This document shows positions 36,687 through 44,751 of a stretch of 64,000 nt of DNA, piece by piece; within the stretch, counting starts at the first letter, position 1; each line of letters begins with the position of its first letter. The stretch is from an uncultured Roseburia sp. Its GTDB lineage: Bacteria; Bacillota; Clostridia; Lachnospirales; Lachnospiraceae. Where the stretch lies: contig CAKRDK010000002.1 of the NCBI GenBank assembly GCA_934309475.1, forward strand, positions 1 to 64,000, in the 5' to 3' direction. Below the pieces are notes generated by a model. The model saw only the letters and a list, made by a program, of their open reading frames with translations. It did no database searches and was not told the DNA's origin. The translations under genes were made by a program, and so were the position numbers.

Positions 36687-38414
36687 TTACGCTTGAAATT
36701 CTTTCATAACTTCTTTTTTCAGTTCTGCCAATTTAGCATTCGCCTGCGCAAGGGAATCTTCCCTGACGCCAAAATAGAACTTAATCTTTGGTTCTGTTCC
36801 GGACGGCCGCACACAACACCATGCGCCGTCACTCAATTCAAAGTATAACACATTTGAGTTTGGCAGCCCTGTTTTTTCTTCCTGCTTCGTCACAAAATCC
36901 ACTCTGACATCTTTTTTGTAATCGCGGAAAGCAAGCACCTTGTAAGCGCCAAACAGTTTTGGCGGTGCTGTACGGATTCGCTCCATCATATCCTGAATCT
37001 GCTTTGCTCCTGACTGTCCCGCAAGTGTCAGCGTCTCCAATCCCTCTCTATAATAACCGTAATGCTCATACATTTCCAGCATGGCATCCCAGAGCGTCTT
37101 TCCCTGTTTCTTATACCAGGACGCCACCTCACACAGCATCATAACCGCAACGCAGGCATCCTTATCTCTCGCGTACGTTCCGGCAAGGCATCCGTAACTT
37201 TCCTCTAACCCGAACACATAATGATAGATCTTATTCTCCTCAAAAAGACGAATCTGCTCGCCGATAAATTTGAATCCGGTCAGCACCTCAATTAAGGTGA
37301 CGCCATATGCTTTTGCAATCGCTTTTGCCATATCGGTCGTCACAATTGTCTCAACCAATGCAGGATGTTCCGGCATTGTGCCGGTCTGTTTTCTCTCTTT
37401 TAAAATATATTCTGCAATCAGCATGCCCGACATATTTCCGGTAAAGGTAACATATTCTCCTGTCTTTGTATCCTTACAGTAAACACCGAGGCGGTCTGCA
37501 TCCGGGTCCGTTGCAAGCACGATATCCGCATCCACTTCTTTTGCAAGCTTTAAGGCAAGCTCAAACGCCTTCGGAGATTCCGGGTTCGGATATGCCACAG
37601 TCGGAAAATTGCCATCCGGCAGTTCCTGTTCTTTCACCACATAAACATGCTCAAATCCGAGTTCCTTTAACACACGGCGCACCGGAAGATTTCCCGTTCC
37701 GTGAAGCGGTGTATACACGATGCGGATGTCCTTCGCCATCTCGCGGATAACCTCCGGATGAATCGACTGTTTTTTCAGCTCCTCCATGTAGGCATCGTCA
37801 ATCTCACTTCCAATGACCTGATAAAGTCCTGCTGCAACGGCATCTTTTTCACTCATTGTCTTAACCTGTGCAAAAGAAGTAATCTTTGCAACCTCTGCCA
37901 AAATATTTTTATCATGAGGCGGTGTAATCTGGGCACCGTCCTCCCAATATACTTTATATCCATTATATTCCCGTGGGTTATGGCTCGCCGTGATTACGAT
38001 TCCAGCAATACAGCCAAGCTTTCTCACTGCAAAAGACAGTTCCGGTGTCGGACGAAGTGTCTCGAAACGATACGTCCTGATTCCGTTTGCATTCAAACAA
38101 AGTGCCGCTTCTGTCGCAAATTCCGGTGACATTCTTCTCGAATCAAATGCAATCGCCACCCCTTTTTCCTGACCATGCTGTGCTAAAATATAATTTGCCA
38201 GCCCCTGTGTCGCCTGACGTACCGTATAAATATTCATGCGGTTGGTTCCTGCCCCAATCACACCGCGCAGTCCACCTGTTCCAAACTCCAACTGACGGTA
38301 AAACCGATCCTCAATCTCCGCCTCATTTCCCTCTAAAGCTTTCAGCTCTGCTCTTGTCTGCTCATCAAAATATGGATTTGTGCTCCATTCCTTGTAACTT
38401 TCCCGATATCCCAT
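36687..38414 (-). CDS. Phosphoglucomutase / phosphomannomutase
   Basis: 575 residues, alpha-D-phosphohexomutase superfamily, long Firmicutes type. The phosphoserine loop is ITASHNPREYNGYKVYW (Ser144), the metal loop is LATDPDADRLGV (about 297-305), the sugar loop is GLEESYG, and the C-terminal phosphate loop is VRPSGTEPKIKFYF. It moves phosphate between C1 and C6 of glucose or mannose. In this operon its main task should be mannose-1-P to mannose-6-P, linking GH130 products to the ManA domain. A canonical promoter lies about 50 bases upstream. Confidence 0.92.
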   Translation of the reverse strand: MGYRESYKEWSTNPYFDEQTRAELKALEGNEAEIEDRFYRQLEFGTGGLRGVIGAGTNRMNIYTVRQATQGLANYILAQHGQEKGVAIAFDSRRMSPEFATEAALCLNANGIRTYRFETLRPTPELSFAVRKLGCIAGIVITASHNPREYNGYKVYWEDGAQITPPHDKNILAEVAKITSFAQVKTMSEKDAVAAGLYQVIGSEIDDAYMEELKKQSIHPEVIREMAKDIRIVYTPLHGTGNLPVRRVLKELGFEHVYVVKEQELPDGNFPTVAYPNPESPKAFELALKLAKEVDADIVLATDPDADRLGVYCKDTKTGEYVTFTGNMSGMLIAEYILKERKQTGTMPEHPALVETIVTTDMAKAIAKAYGVTLIEVLTGFKFIGEQIRLFEENKIYHYVFGLEESYGCLAGTYARDKDACVAVMMLCEVASWYKKQGKTLWDAMLEMYEHYGYYREGLETLTLAGQSGAKQIQDMMERIRTAPPKLFGAYKVLAFRDYKKDVRVDFVTKQEEKTGLPNSNVLYFELSDGAWCCVRPSGTEPKIKFYFGVREDSLAQANAKLAELKKEVMKEFQA

Positions 38415-38463
38415 TCTCCTGGCCTAACCTTTCTGTTGCTTTTTTACTCTTATTTCTTCGCTT

Positions 38464-38492
38464 ATTATACTTTATTTTTAATCAATTGTAAA
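38464..38492 (-). promoter_or_regulatory. Promoter of the pgm-nudix-GH36-lacI operon
   Basis: On the minus strand TTTACA (complement of 38487-38492), 17-base spacer, TATAAT (complement of 38464-38469). It lies between repeat copy A2 and the pgm start, so copy A2 is upstream of the promoter and not in the transcript. Confidence 0.75.
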
Positions 38493-38553
38493 CTTATTTT
38501 ACTCTTTTTTATTTCGTTTTTAGTTAATATAAGTAAGGCCTTGCATGTTCAGA

Positions 38554-38879
38554 TATAGGATTAGGGTGGCAAAAGGCAGCTCACAAATTCGTTGCCGACA
38601 AATGACACAAAGACGAGTCTCATTTTGTGACTTTGGGAGAACATTAGAAAATCTTAGTATGCCTCCATGTTTCCAGTGATGTTCTGCCACGGACGGCAGA
38701 ACAAGGCTTCACGAGCCATGGATGGCTCGTTGAATGCCGTTCACGTCACTTCAAAATAATTTTCATCAGGCATACTTAGAATTTTCTTATGTGCGCCCAT
38801 CGGAATAAAATGAGACTTGGCTTTGTGTCATTTGACAACAAGAAAACTGTAAGCTGCCTTTTGACACCCTAATCCTATA
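38554..38879 (+). repeat. Structured repeat A, copy 2
   Basis: 326 bp. Outer arms TATAGGATTAGGGTGGCAAA and the matching right end CACCCTAATCCTATA pair nearly perfectly, then GGCAGC/GCTGCC, CAAATGACACAAAG/CTTTGTGTCATTTG and AGTATGCCT/AGGCATACT. The central hairpins GTTCTGCC...GGCAGAAC and ACGAGCC...GGCTCGT are conserved from copy 1. The arm reads TGACACAAAG on both strands where copy 1 reads TTGCACAAAG on both strands, so pairing is kept despite changes. Confidence 0.9.
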
Positions 38880-38882
38880 AAG

Positions 38883-38920
38883 AAAAAAGAACCATGCAAA
38901 CTTATGCATAGTTCTTTTCC
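38883..38920 (-). terminator. Terminator after the CapA-like gene
   Basis: Minus-strand stem GAACTATGCATAAGTTTGCATGGTTC followed by TTTTTTCT, just after the stop codon; it separates this gene from repeat copy A2. Confidence 0.8.
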
Positions 38921-38922
38921 CA

Positions 38923-40071
38923 CTACTGTTCTGTTACAAATCCATCCTCATCAATCGACACGCCGTAGGAAAGCCCTTCCATGTACGTGTACAGATTCTG
39001 TTTTTCCGTTCCCTCAAGAAGATAGGTCTTTCCATCGCTTGCACTCGCTGCAAGCAGCTGGTAGGATACCGCTCCATCCTCGTCCACGACCACTTTTACC
39101 GCTGCCGTCTTGTCGATGGTTGCATTGAAAATGTAATTGCCCAGACTGTAAAATACCGGTTTTCCGTCAAAAAACTGGATTCCCTGCAGGCAGTGTGTAT
39201 GTGCTCCAATCACAAGGTCTGCTCCCGCTTCGATGTATTCCTGCGCCATCGAAGTCTGATATGCCTCTGGCGTTGTATTCCGCTCAATGCCCCAGTGCAC
39301 GTAAACGGTCAGGAAATCGCATTGTGTCTTCGCTTTCTCGATTGCCGCCAAAAGCAGCGTATCATCATAGGTACAGAATAAACCGGGCTGGTTATTTTCA
39401 ATATTCCAGCTTCCAACCGGTATGACACGTGTCGCCGCAAGGTAGCCGAACTTTTTCCCGTTTACCTCAAAAACTTCCAGCCGGCTCGCACGCTCTAGGC
39501 TGTCTCCTGCTCCCACATAGGCAATCCCCGCATCATCAAGCGTCTGAAAGCTGTCCTCTAATGCTTCCGTGCCATAATCGAGAGAATGGTTGTTCGCAAG
39601 TGTGACAATATCCACTCCCATCTCCTCGAATGCACTGACGTACTTCGGGTCAACGCGAAACGTATACTGTTTATCCTGTGCCTGTGTTCCTCCGGTGCTG
39701 AATGCAAACTCCTGATTTACCATTGTAATATCTGCATCCTGCATCTCCGTGAGCAGCTCATCAGAAACTACTCCTGTAATTCCATTCGCGGTATATTTTC
39801 CTTCAAAGGTGTATGCAAAACAGGCGTCTCCGGCAAAAAATAATGTGGTATCTTCCGGTTCCTGCACCTCCTGCGTCTCTGTCGGTATCTCTGTTTCAAC
39901 ACGTTCCGTTGACTTTGCTTCTTCCTGTATGGAATCTGTCTCTTTTTCCTCCTGTGCCGCTGTCTCCTTTGCACTTTCTCTAAACATCACTCTGGTCACA
40001 AGAAACGTCAGCAGCAACAGCACCGATGCACCTGCCACAATTCCCCAGATTATCTTATTTCGTCTGCTCAT
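38923..40071 (-). CDS. capA: CapA-like metallophosphatase-fold protein
   Basis: 382 residues. One N-terminal membrane segment (about 8-28) is followed by a Glu/Thr-rich stalk (about 34-75) and a CapA domain: LFFAGDACFAYTFEGK, MVNQEFAF, VTLANNHSLDYG, VYVHWGIERNT and VIGAHTHCLQG, which contain the metal-binding His/Asp residues. The domain faces outside. CapA proteins were named from poly-gamma-glutamate capsule synthesis, but most relatives occur without capBC, as here, and probably act on cell surface polymers. There is no cap cluster nearby. Confidence 0.88.
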   Translation of the reverse strand: MSRRNKIIWGIVAGASVLLLLTFLVTRVMFRESAKETAAQEEKETDSIQEEAKSTERVETEIPTETQEVQEPEDTTLFFAGDACFAYTFEGKYTANGITGVVSDELLTEMQDADITMVNQEFAFSTGGTQAQDKQYTFRVDPKYVSAFEEMGVDIVTLANNHSLDYGTEALEDSFQTLDDAGIAYVGAGDSLERASRLEVFEVNGKKFGYLAATRVIPVGSWNIENNQPGLFCTYDDTLLLAAIEKAKTQCDFLTVYVHWGIERNTTPEAYQTSMAQEYIEAGADLVIGAHTHCLQGIQFFDGKPVFYSLGNYIFNATIDKTAAVKVVVDEDGAVSYQLLAASASDGKTYLLEGTEKQNLYTYMEGLSYGVSIDEDGFVTEQ

Positions 40072-40093
40072 TCACTCCACCCTTACTGTTCAT

Positions 40094-41011
40094 TTATTCT
40101 GCAAATGTAAGGCTGACATCACCTGTTCCGGTTGTAATCGAAATGTTTTTCTCTGCGCCTTCGTTTTCAATCGTACGCTTTCCACCAAGTCCGCTGTACA
40201 CTTCATCCCCGATTTCAATTTCTCCGACTCCGGTCGTAAGCTCATAATTATAATCGCTTTCTTTTCCTGTCAGTTCAAAATCTGTCTCGCCAACTCCGGA
40301 TGACACCGTGATATCCCCATTTACGGTACCCGTAAAATCAAAATCTCCCATTCCGCTTTTCAGATTAATATCTTCAAATGTACCGTCTGTAATCGTAACA
40401 TCTCCGGCTCCTGTCGATGCCTCAAACGTTCCGGTTACATTGATTCCATATGCCTCGACGTCCCCGGCTCCCGTCATAAACGTAAGATCCTGTGCAAGCG
40501 TTCCCAGATTATTCATGTCGACATCTCCGGCTCCCGTCTTCAATGTTACGCTCTGTAACTTGGCATCCTTTGGAACGGATACCGTAAGGGATGCCTGTGA
40601 ATTGATGACTTTACCTTTCGTATCGTACTTCACATATAATGTCTTGCCCTTCATTTCGCAGCTAAAATATTTTTTATAACCATATTCTAACATTACTTGT
40701 GTCTGATTACTACTGTCATTTTCTTCAAATGTCACATCCGCCGCACCGATCTGAAGTTCTAAGGATTCGAACGTCCCCATGTCGAACGTTTCCTCAACAT
40801 CTTTGTCGTATTCCCCTTCTTCTCCTGCCGTATCCGTATAGTAGACGCCCTCACCAACATGCCAGCTTCCAACATCGAATTTTCCTTCTTTTGCCATATC
40901 ATATACATTCGAAAAACTTGCTCCCATAACGGCACCGACTCCGCAAAAAACAACACCGATTCCTGCACAGATTGCCGCGATAACCAGACTGACTTTTGTA
41001 AATTTCTTCAT
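40094..41011 (-). CDS. DUF4097 beta-strand repeat membrane protein
   Basis: 305 residues. One N-terminal membrane segment (about 7-28) precedes an extracellular region built of short beta-rungs with a recurring T-G-x-G-D/E-V/I motif (TGAGDVDM, TGAGDVEA, TGAGDVTI, SGMGDFDF, SGVGETDF, TGVGEIEI, TGTGDVSL), spaced about 20 residues: a DUF4097 solenoid. It is the last gene of a PadR-DUF1700-DUF4097 operon with 20-base gaps. Such operons are common in Firmicutes and are thought to respond to envelope stress; the biochemical role is unknown. Confidence 0.88.
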   Translation of the reverse strand: MKKFTKVSLVIAAICAGIGVVFCGVGAVMGASFSNVYDMAKEGKFDVGSWHVGEGVYYTDTAGEEGEYDKDVEETFDMGTFESLELQIGAADVTFEENDSSNQTQVMLEYGYKKYFSCEMKGKTLYVKYDTKGKVINSQASLTVSVPKDAKLQSVTLKTGAGDVDMNNLGTLAQDLTFMTGAGDVEAYGINVTGTFEASTGAGDVTITDGTFEDINLKSGMGDFDFTGTVNGDITVSSGVGETDFELTGKESDYNYELTTGVGEIEIGDEVYSGLGGKRTIENEGAEKNISITTGTGDVSLTFAE

Positions 41012-41032
41012 GATTTCTCCCTGCCTTTCTCC

Positions 41033-41671
41033 CTATACTATTTTCTTTACCAATTTAGCCGTTCCCTTACACAATGCCGGAACACCTTTTCCCAAAATCC
41101 ACACGCATGCGATTCCAACCAGAATACCAAGCGCCAGTAATAAAAATGCAATTCCAAGGCTTAAAAATCCTGCTGCTGTGCTTCCTGCTGCCATCACGGT
41201 AAAAGATGCCACCGCAATCACAACTCCTGCCACAAGTGCCGAAATTACAACCGCACCAACCGTTGCCAACACCGCCAAAAGAACCGCAAGCACAGAAAGC
41301 CAGATTGGACTTGTCAGTACCAGAACTACCACCAGCAAAATCACTGCCGCAACATTCGTCTCCTTCTTCTGCGGTGTCTGTACCGCTCCTGCCATATTTC
41401 CCATATTTCCACTGTACTGCACATTGCGATATGCAAGATTCTGTCCGTAGCGTTCTTCCGCCGACGCTGTCTCATCTCCAAGACTCTCACAGATGCTTTC
41501 TGCCACTTTTTCCGGCGACTCTAATTCTTTTATAATATTTTCCTCATTGTTCTCTCCCGCATCTTCAAAATAGCTGCGGTAAAATGCCATTGCTTCGTCT
41601 CTCTCTTCTCTCGAGATATTGCAAAGCAGCCTTTCCAATTCATTTAAAAATTGTTCTCGTCTTATGCTCAT
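41033..41671 (-). CDS. DUF1700 membrane protein
   Basis: 213 residues from MSIRREQFLNELERLL; an upstream in-frame ATG at 41677 is possible. The N-terminal 70 residues form the soluble DUF1700 helical domain (ISREERDEAMAFYRSYFEDAGENNEENIIKELESPEKVAESI). Then come four hydrophobic segments from about residue 105 rich in Val, Ala and Leu. It lies between PadR and DUF4097 and probably works with them at the membrane, perhaps as a sensor. Function is not established. Confidence 0.87.
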   Translation of the reverse strand: MSIRREQFLNELERLLCNISREERDEAMAFYRSYFEDAGENNEENIIKELESPEKVAESICESLGDETASAEERYGQNLAYRNVQYSGNMGNMAGAVQTPQKKETNVAAVILLVVVLVLTSPIWLSVLAVLLAVLATVGAVVISALVAGVVIAVASFTVMAAGSTAAGFLSLGIAFLLLALGILVGIACVWILGKGVPALCKGTAKLVKKIV

Positions 41672-41696
41672 AACCATGCCCTCTTATCCTTTCCCA

Positions 41697-42005
41697 TTAT
41701 CCAAATATTGCAGATATTTTAGAAGAATACTCTTTCCATTCTTCCCGATACATTGTCAGCTTTTCTTCTCCTGCTGCCGTAATCCGGTAATATCTCCGGT
41801 TACGTCCGCCACACTCCATATCGTACACTTCAAGACATCCGTCCTTTTGTAAGCGCCGCAGTACCGGATATAACGTAGATTCTGACACCTCTATCGCATT
41901 CCTGACATCCTGCGTGATTTTGTATCCGTATGTGCCTTCCTCTTCCTTCGAAACAACCGCTAACACGATTGCATCCAAAAGAGCTGCACCTGTGTTGTAT
42001 ACCAT
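41697..42005 (-). CDS. PadR family transcriptional regulator
   Basis: 102 residues, short subfamily 2-like PadR. A winged helix with YGYKITQDVRNAIEVSESTLYPVLRRLQKDGCLEVY and the wing CGGRNRRYYRITAAGEEKL is followed by a C-terminal dimerisation helix. It begins the operon and probably represses it through the AT-rich palindrome in its own promoter. GGAGGGAG lies about 8 bases upstream of ATG. Confidence 0.93.
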   Translation of the reverse strand: MVYNTGAALLDAIVLAVVSKEEEGTYGYKITQDVRNAIEVSESTLYPVLRRLQKDGCLEVYDMECGGRNRRYYRITAAGEEKLTMYREEWKEYSSKISAIFG

Positions 42006-42052
42006 CTTCTCCCTCCTTCATCAAAGTTCTTTTCGCATTGGTCACCAAAACT

Positions 42053-42113
42053 ATATTACATATAATGTTATATTTCAATTAATACTATATATCATATAAT
42101 ATTATTTTGTCAA
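42053..42113 (-). promoter_or_regulatory. PadR operon promoter with AT-rich palindrome
   Basis: Minus-strand TTGACA (complement of 42108-42113) and a TATA-rich -10 about 17 bases on (near 42085-42090). Downstream lies the near-palindrome ATATTACAT...ATGTTATAT (42053-42073), about 48 bases before the PadR start. PadR proteins bind ATGT/ACAT-type palindromes, so autoregulation is likely. Confidence 0.6.
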
Positions 42114-42232
42114 TCGTATTATACAAAATATTTTATAATTTGCGCTTCAAAAATGGGCAGGTCAAAATTTCGAAAGCAGAATACTGAAAAAGAATATGGA
42201 AAATTTCTTTTTGTGCAATGGAGATAAAACTC

Positions 42233-42284
42233 AAAAAAAGAACTTCTTTCGATACAGCCTCGCCCTATCAAAAGAAGTTCTCTC
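42233..42284 (-). terminator. Terminator after the second degV
   Basis: Minus-strand stem GAACTTCTTTTGATA...TATCGAAAGAAGTTC followed by seven T. It ends the MalY-DegV operon and isolates it from the PadR promoter. Confidence 0.85.
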
Positions 42285-42302
42285 TCACACTACCCTATTC
42301 TT

Positions 42303-43205
42303 TTATACCTTATCGGCTCTCTTTACAATTCCAAATCCAATCGGATAAGGTCCCGTGTGAACCCCGATGGTTGCTCCTATCTGGAATATCGGCAGTTCCT
42401 CTAAACCGATTTTGTCACGCAGCATCTCTAATGCCATCTCGCGGAAGCGCAATGCTTCTTCATAATCATATCCATATCCGATTGTGATGGAATAATCGTC
42501 TTTTGTCACATGTCTCTCATCGATGTACTGTGCTAACATTTCAATTACTTTTTTCATGGACTTCTCACGGTTTCTTGTGATACCTGAATTCTGAATCTCA
42601 CCTTCCATCAGTGTGATGAGCGGCTTAATTTTCAAAACACCGCCGGCAAGTCCTGCAAGCTTTCCGATTCGTCCGCCGTGTTTCAGATAATCGATATTTC
42701 CTATGGTAAAGAAAATTCTTCCCGATTCCCGGATTGCCAAAAGACTCTCTACAATTCTGTCATACTCCCAGCCTAAGTCACGCACTCTGCATGCCTCTAA
42801 GACATAAAGTCCCTGTAATACCGTATCCATAATAGAATCAATCACCGTAATCTTTGCATCCGGATATTCTTCCAGAATCATATCGCGCGCTGTTGTCGCA
42901 GACTGCAGGGAACCGCTGAATTTTGCGGTAATGCAGATACAGATTGCCGGCACTCCTTCTTTTGCAAGCGGAAGAAATACCTGATAAAAATCATCTACCG
43001 ACGGCATCGAAGTCTTCGGGAACACGTCCGGATTATCTACCATCTTCTGATAGAATTCACGCACATCTAATTCTTCCATTTCTTTTAAATAATTCTGACT
43101 GTCAAAAGAAACGTAAAACGGTACCACCGTAATATCTTTCTCAATTGTCAGTTCCTTCGCCAGATCACACGATCCGTCTGTAATAATCTGCACCTTTTTC
43201 TGCAT
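42303..43205 (-). CDS. DegV family fatty acid-binding protein (second)
   Basis: 300 residues. IITDGSCDLAKELT at the start, ITAKFSGSLQSATTARD near 92 (lipid carboxylate loop) and YLKHGGRIGKLAGLAGGVLKIKP near 178 are DegV hallmarks. It has no membrane segment and binds a fatty acid in its family. It lies 21 bases after the MalY-like gene with GGAGGAAG upstream. It is only distantly similar to the DegV at 13.6 kb, so the two probably prefer different fatty acids, as FakB1 and FakB2 do elsewhere. Confidence 0.9.
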   Translation of the reverse strand: MQKKVQIITDGSCDLAKELTIEKDITVVPFYVSFDSQNYLKEMEELDVREFYQKMVDNPDVFPKTSMPSVDDFYQVFLPLAKEGVPAICICITAKFSGSLQSATTARDMILEEYPDAKITVIDSIMDTVLQGLYVLEACRVRDLGWEYDRIVESLLAIRESGRIFFTIGNIDYLKHGGRIGKLAGLAGGVLKIKPLITLMEGEIQNSGITRNREKSMKKVIEMLAQYIDERHVTKDDYSITIGYGYDYEEALRFREMALEMLRDKIGLEELPIFQIGATIGVHTGPYPIGFGIVKRADKV

Positions 43206-43226
43206 GGTCTTCCTCCAATTCCTATT

Positions 43227-44411
43227 CTATCCTTTAAAACCGGCTTCTTTTAATGCTTTCTCCAAACGTTTTAACGCTGCTTCGAGCACAGCAGTCGGAC
43301 AGGCAATATTCATGCGTTCAAATCCCTCTCCGGCTTTTCCAAACAAATATCCTTCGTCAAAATACAGGCTTGCTTTCTCCTGCATGAACTTCTCTAATTC
43401 TTTTGGTTTTAATCCCATTGCGCGGAAATCAATCCAGATTAAGTACGTTCCCTGCAATGGCGATACCGGAAACATCGGAAATTTTTCCTCAAAGAAATTA
43501 TCCACCATTTTCTTATTTTTATCAAGTACCAGAAGCAATTCTTCGAGCCATTCTCCTGCTCTGCGGTATGCAAGCTCGCATGCCTGATATCCAAGTATGT
43601 TCAAAGAAAAGTATCCCCTTGCCTTTGTCAGTTTATTACGATACACTCCATTTGGAATCAAAATATTCGACGTCTGAAATCCCGCAAGGTTAAACGTCTT
43701 GCTCGGTGCCGTACAGATAGCACAATTATCCAGATAATTGTCCCCTAACGTGCCCATGGACACATGCTCATACCCCGGCAAAATCAAATCCGCATGAATC
43801 TCATCGCTGATGATAAAAACATGATGTCTGATACAGATTTGCGCAATTCTTGTCAGTTCCTCGCGTGTCCAGATTCTTCCAATCGGATTGTGCGGGCTGC
43901 ATAAAATCAGCATTTTTACATCATCGTGCGATGCTTTTCCCTCAAAATCCATAAAATCTATCTCATAGTAACCACTGTTATTTTTCAACTCCGTCTCGAC
44001 TAACCGGCGTCCGCTTCGTACAACTGCCTCTGAAAAAGGATAATAGACCGGCGTCATAATCATAACACCGTCTTCCGGCTCCGTGAACGACTGTACCATC
44101 TGGTAAATTGCCGGCACAACACCTGCTGTCTCCACAATCCATTCTTTCTTTGGTCTGAACCCGTGACGCTGCTGCATCCAGTCTAAAACACTCTCGTAAT
44201 AGGACTCTGTTGCCCCTGTATATCCCATGATATGCGTATCAAGATATTCTTTCAGTCCCTCGATAATCTCAGGAGCATTTTTAAACTCCATATCTGCAAC
44301 TGAAAAAGGAACAATATCATCCCCAAGCTGTGGATTGTTTTTGTACATCGCATTCCATTTGTGGGAACCCGCTTCTTTTCTAGAAACTAAAGTTTCAAAA
44401 TCATACTTCAT
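43227..44411 (-). CDS. MalY/PatB-type PLP-dependent C-S lyase / aminotransferase
   Basis: 394 residues, fold type I. The N-terminal PFSVADMEFKNAPEI, the CSPHNPIGRIWTREEL loop, IISDEIHADLILPG (Asp and Tyr/His for PLP) and APSKTFNLAGFQTSN with the Schiff-base Lys (about 234) match the cystathionine beta-lyase MalY/PatB group. The reaction would split cystathionine or cysteine conjugates to a thiol, pyruvate and ammonia. It is the first gene of a pair with degV. GGAGG precedes ATG by 7 bases. Confidence 0.9.
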   Translation of the reverse strand: MKYDFETLVSRKEAGSHKWNAMYKNNPQLGDDIVPFSVADMEFKNAPEIIEGLKEYLDTHIMGYTGATESYYESVLDWMQQRHGFRPKKEWIVETAGVVPAIYQMVQSFTEPEDGVMIMTPVYYPFSEAVVRSGRRLVETELKNNSGYYEIDFMDFEGKASHDDVKMLILCSPHNPIGRIWTREELTRIAQICIRHHVFIISDEIHADLILPGYEHVSMGTLGDNYLDNCAICTAPSKTFNLAGFQTSNILIPNGVYRNKLTKARGYFSLNILGYQACELAYRRAGEWLEELLLVLDKNKKMVDNFFEEKFPMFPVSPLQGTYLIWIDFRAMGLKPKELEKFMQEKASLYFDEGYLFGKAGEGFERMNIACPTAVLEAALKRLEKALKEAGFKG

Positions 44412-44565
44412 GGTACGCCTCCATTATATTTCCTGTTTGTAAACTTCCAAAGGAATATATAGTAGCAGAAATAATTCGAATTTACAACCTCATTTTGGGT
44501 ATCCGGGTGGAATTTTCTATTTCTATGCAAAATCGGTCTTTTTTCAGATTCCATTCCAGAATAAA

Positions 44566-44685
44566 GTGTGCACCTGCCGCACGCTTACGCGCCCAAGCGG
44601 TACGCGAAACATTAAATTCTTCTCCGCGAGGTGCGCATCCTCACGGAACTTTTATGTAATAGGAACGAAGTTTCCTATTACATAA
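44566..44685. repeat. Cluster of two palindromes
   Basis: GTGTGCACCT (44566-44575) pairs with AGGTGCGCAT (44629-44638) around a GC-rich inner hairpin (CGCTT...AAGCG). Then TTATGTAATAGGAA (44652-44665) pairs perfectly with TTCCTATTACATAA (44672-44685). The GC-rich part contrasts with its surroundings and looks like an inserted repeat element. Only one copy is in the window. Confidence 0.6.
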
Positions 44686-44717
44686 GAAAAGCCCGTGGCA
44701 TGCGTCACGGACTTTTC
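44686..44717 (-). terminator. Terminator of the pectinase gene
   Basis: Minus-strand stem GTCCGTGACGCATGCCACGGGC followed by TTTTCTT, 35 bases after the stop codon. Confidence 0.85.
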
Positions 44718-44751
44718 CCAATTTCAAACTTACATTATCATTTCAATTTTC

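Larger units (their letters stand above)
44412..44751. other. Intergenic region between malY-like gene and pectinase gene
   Basis: 340 bases. It contains the malY-like promoter area (44412-44480), then the palindrome cluster and terminator listed separately. No ORF or RNA gene was recognised. Confidence 0.5.
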
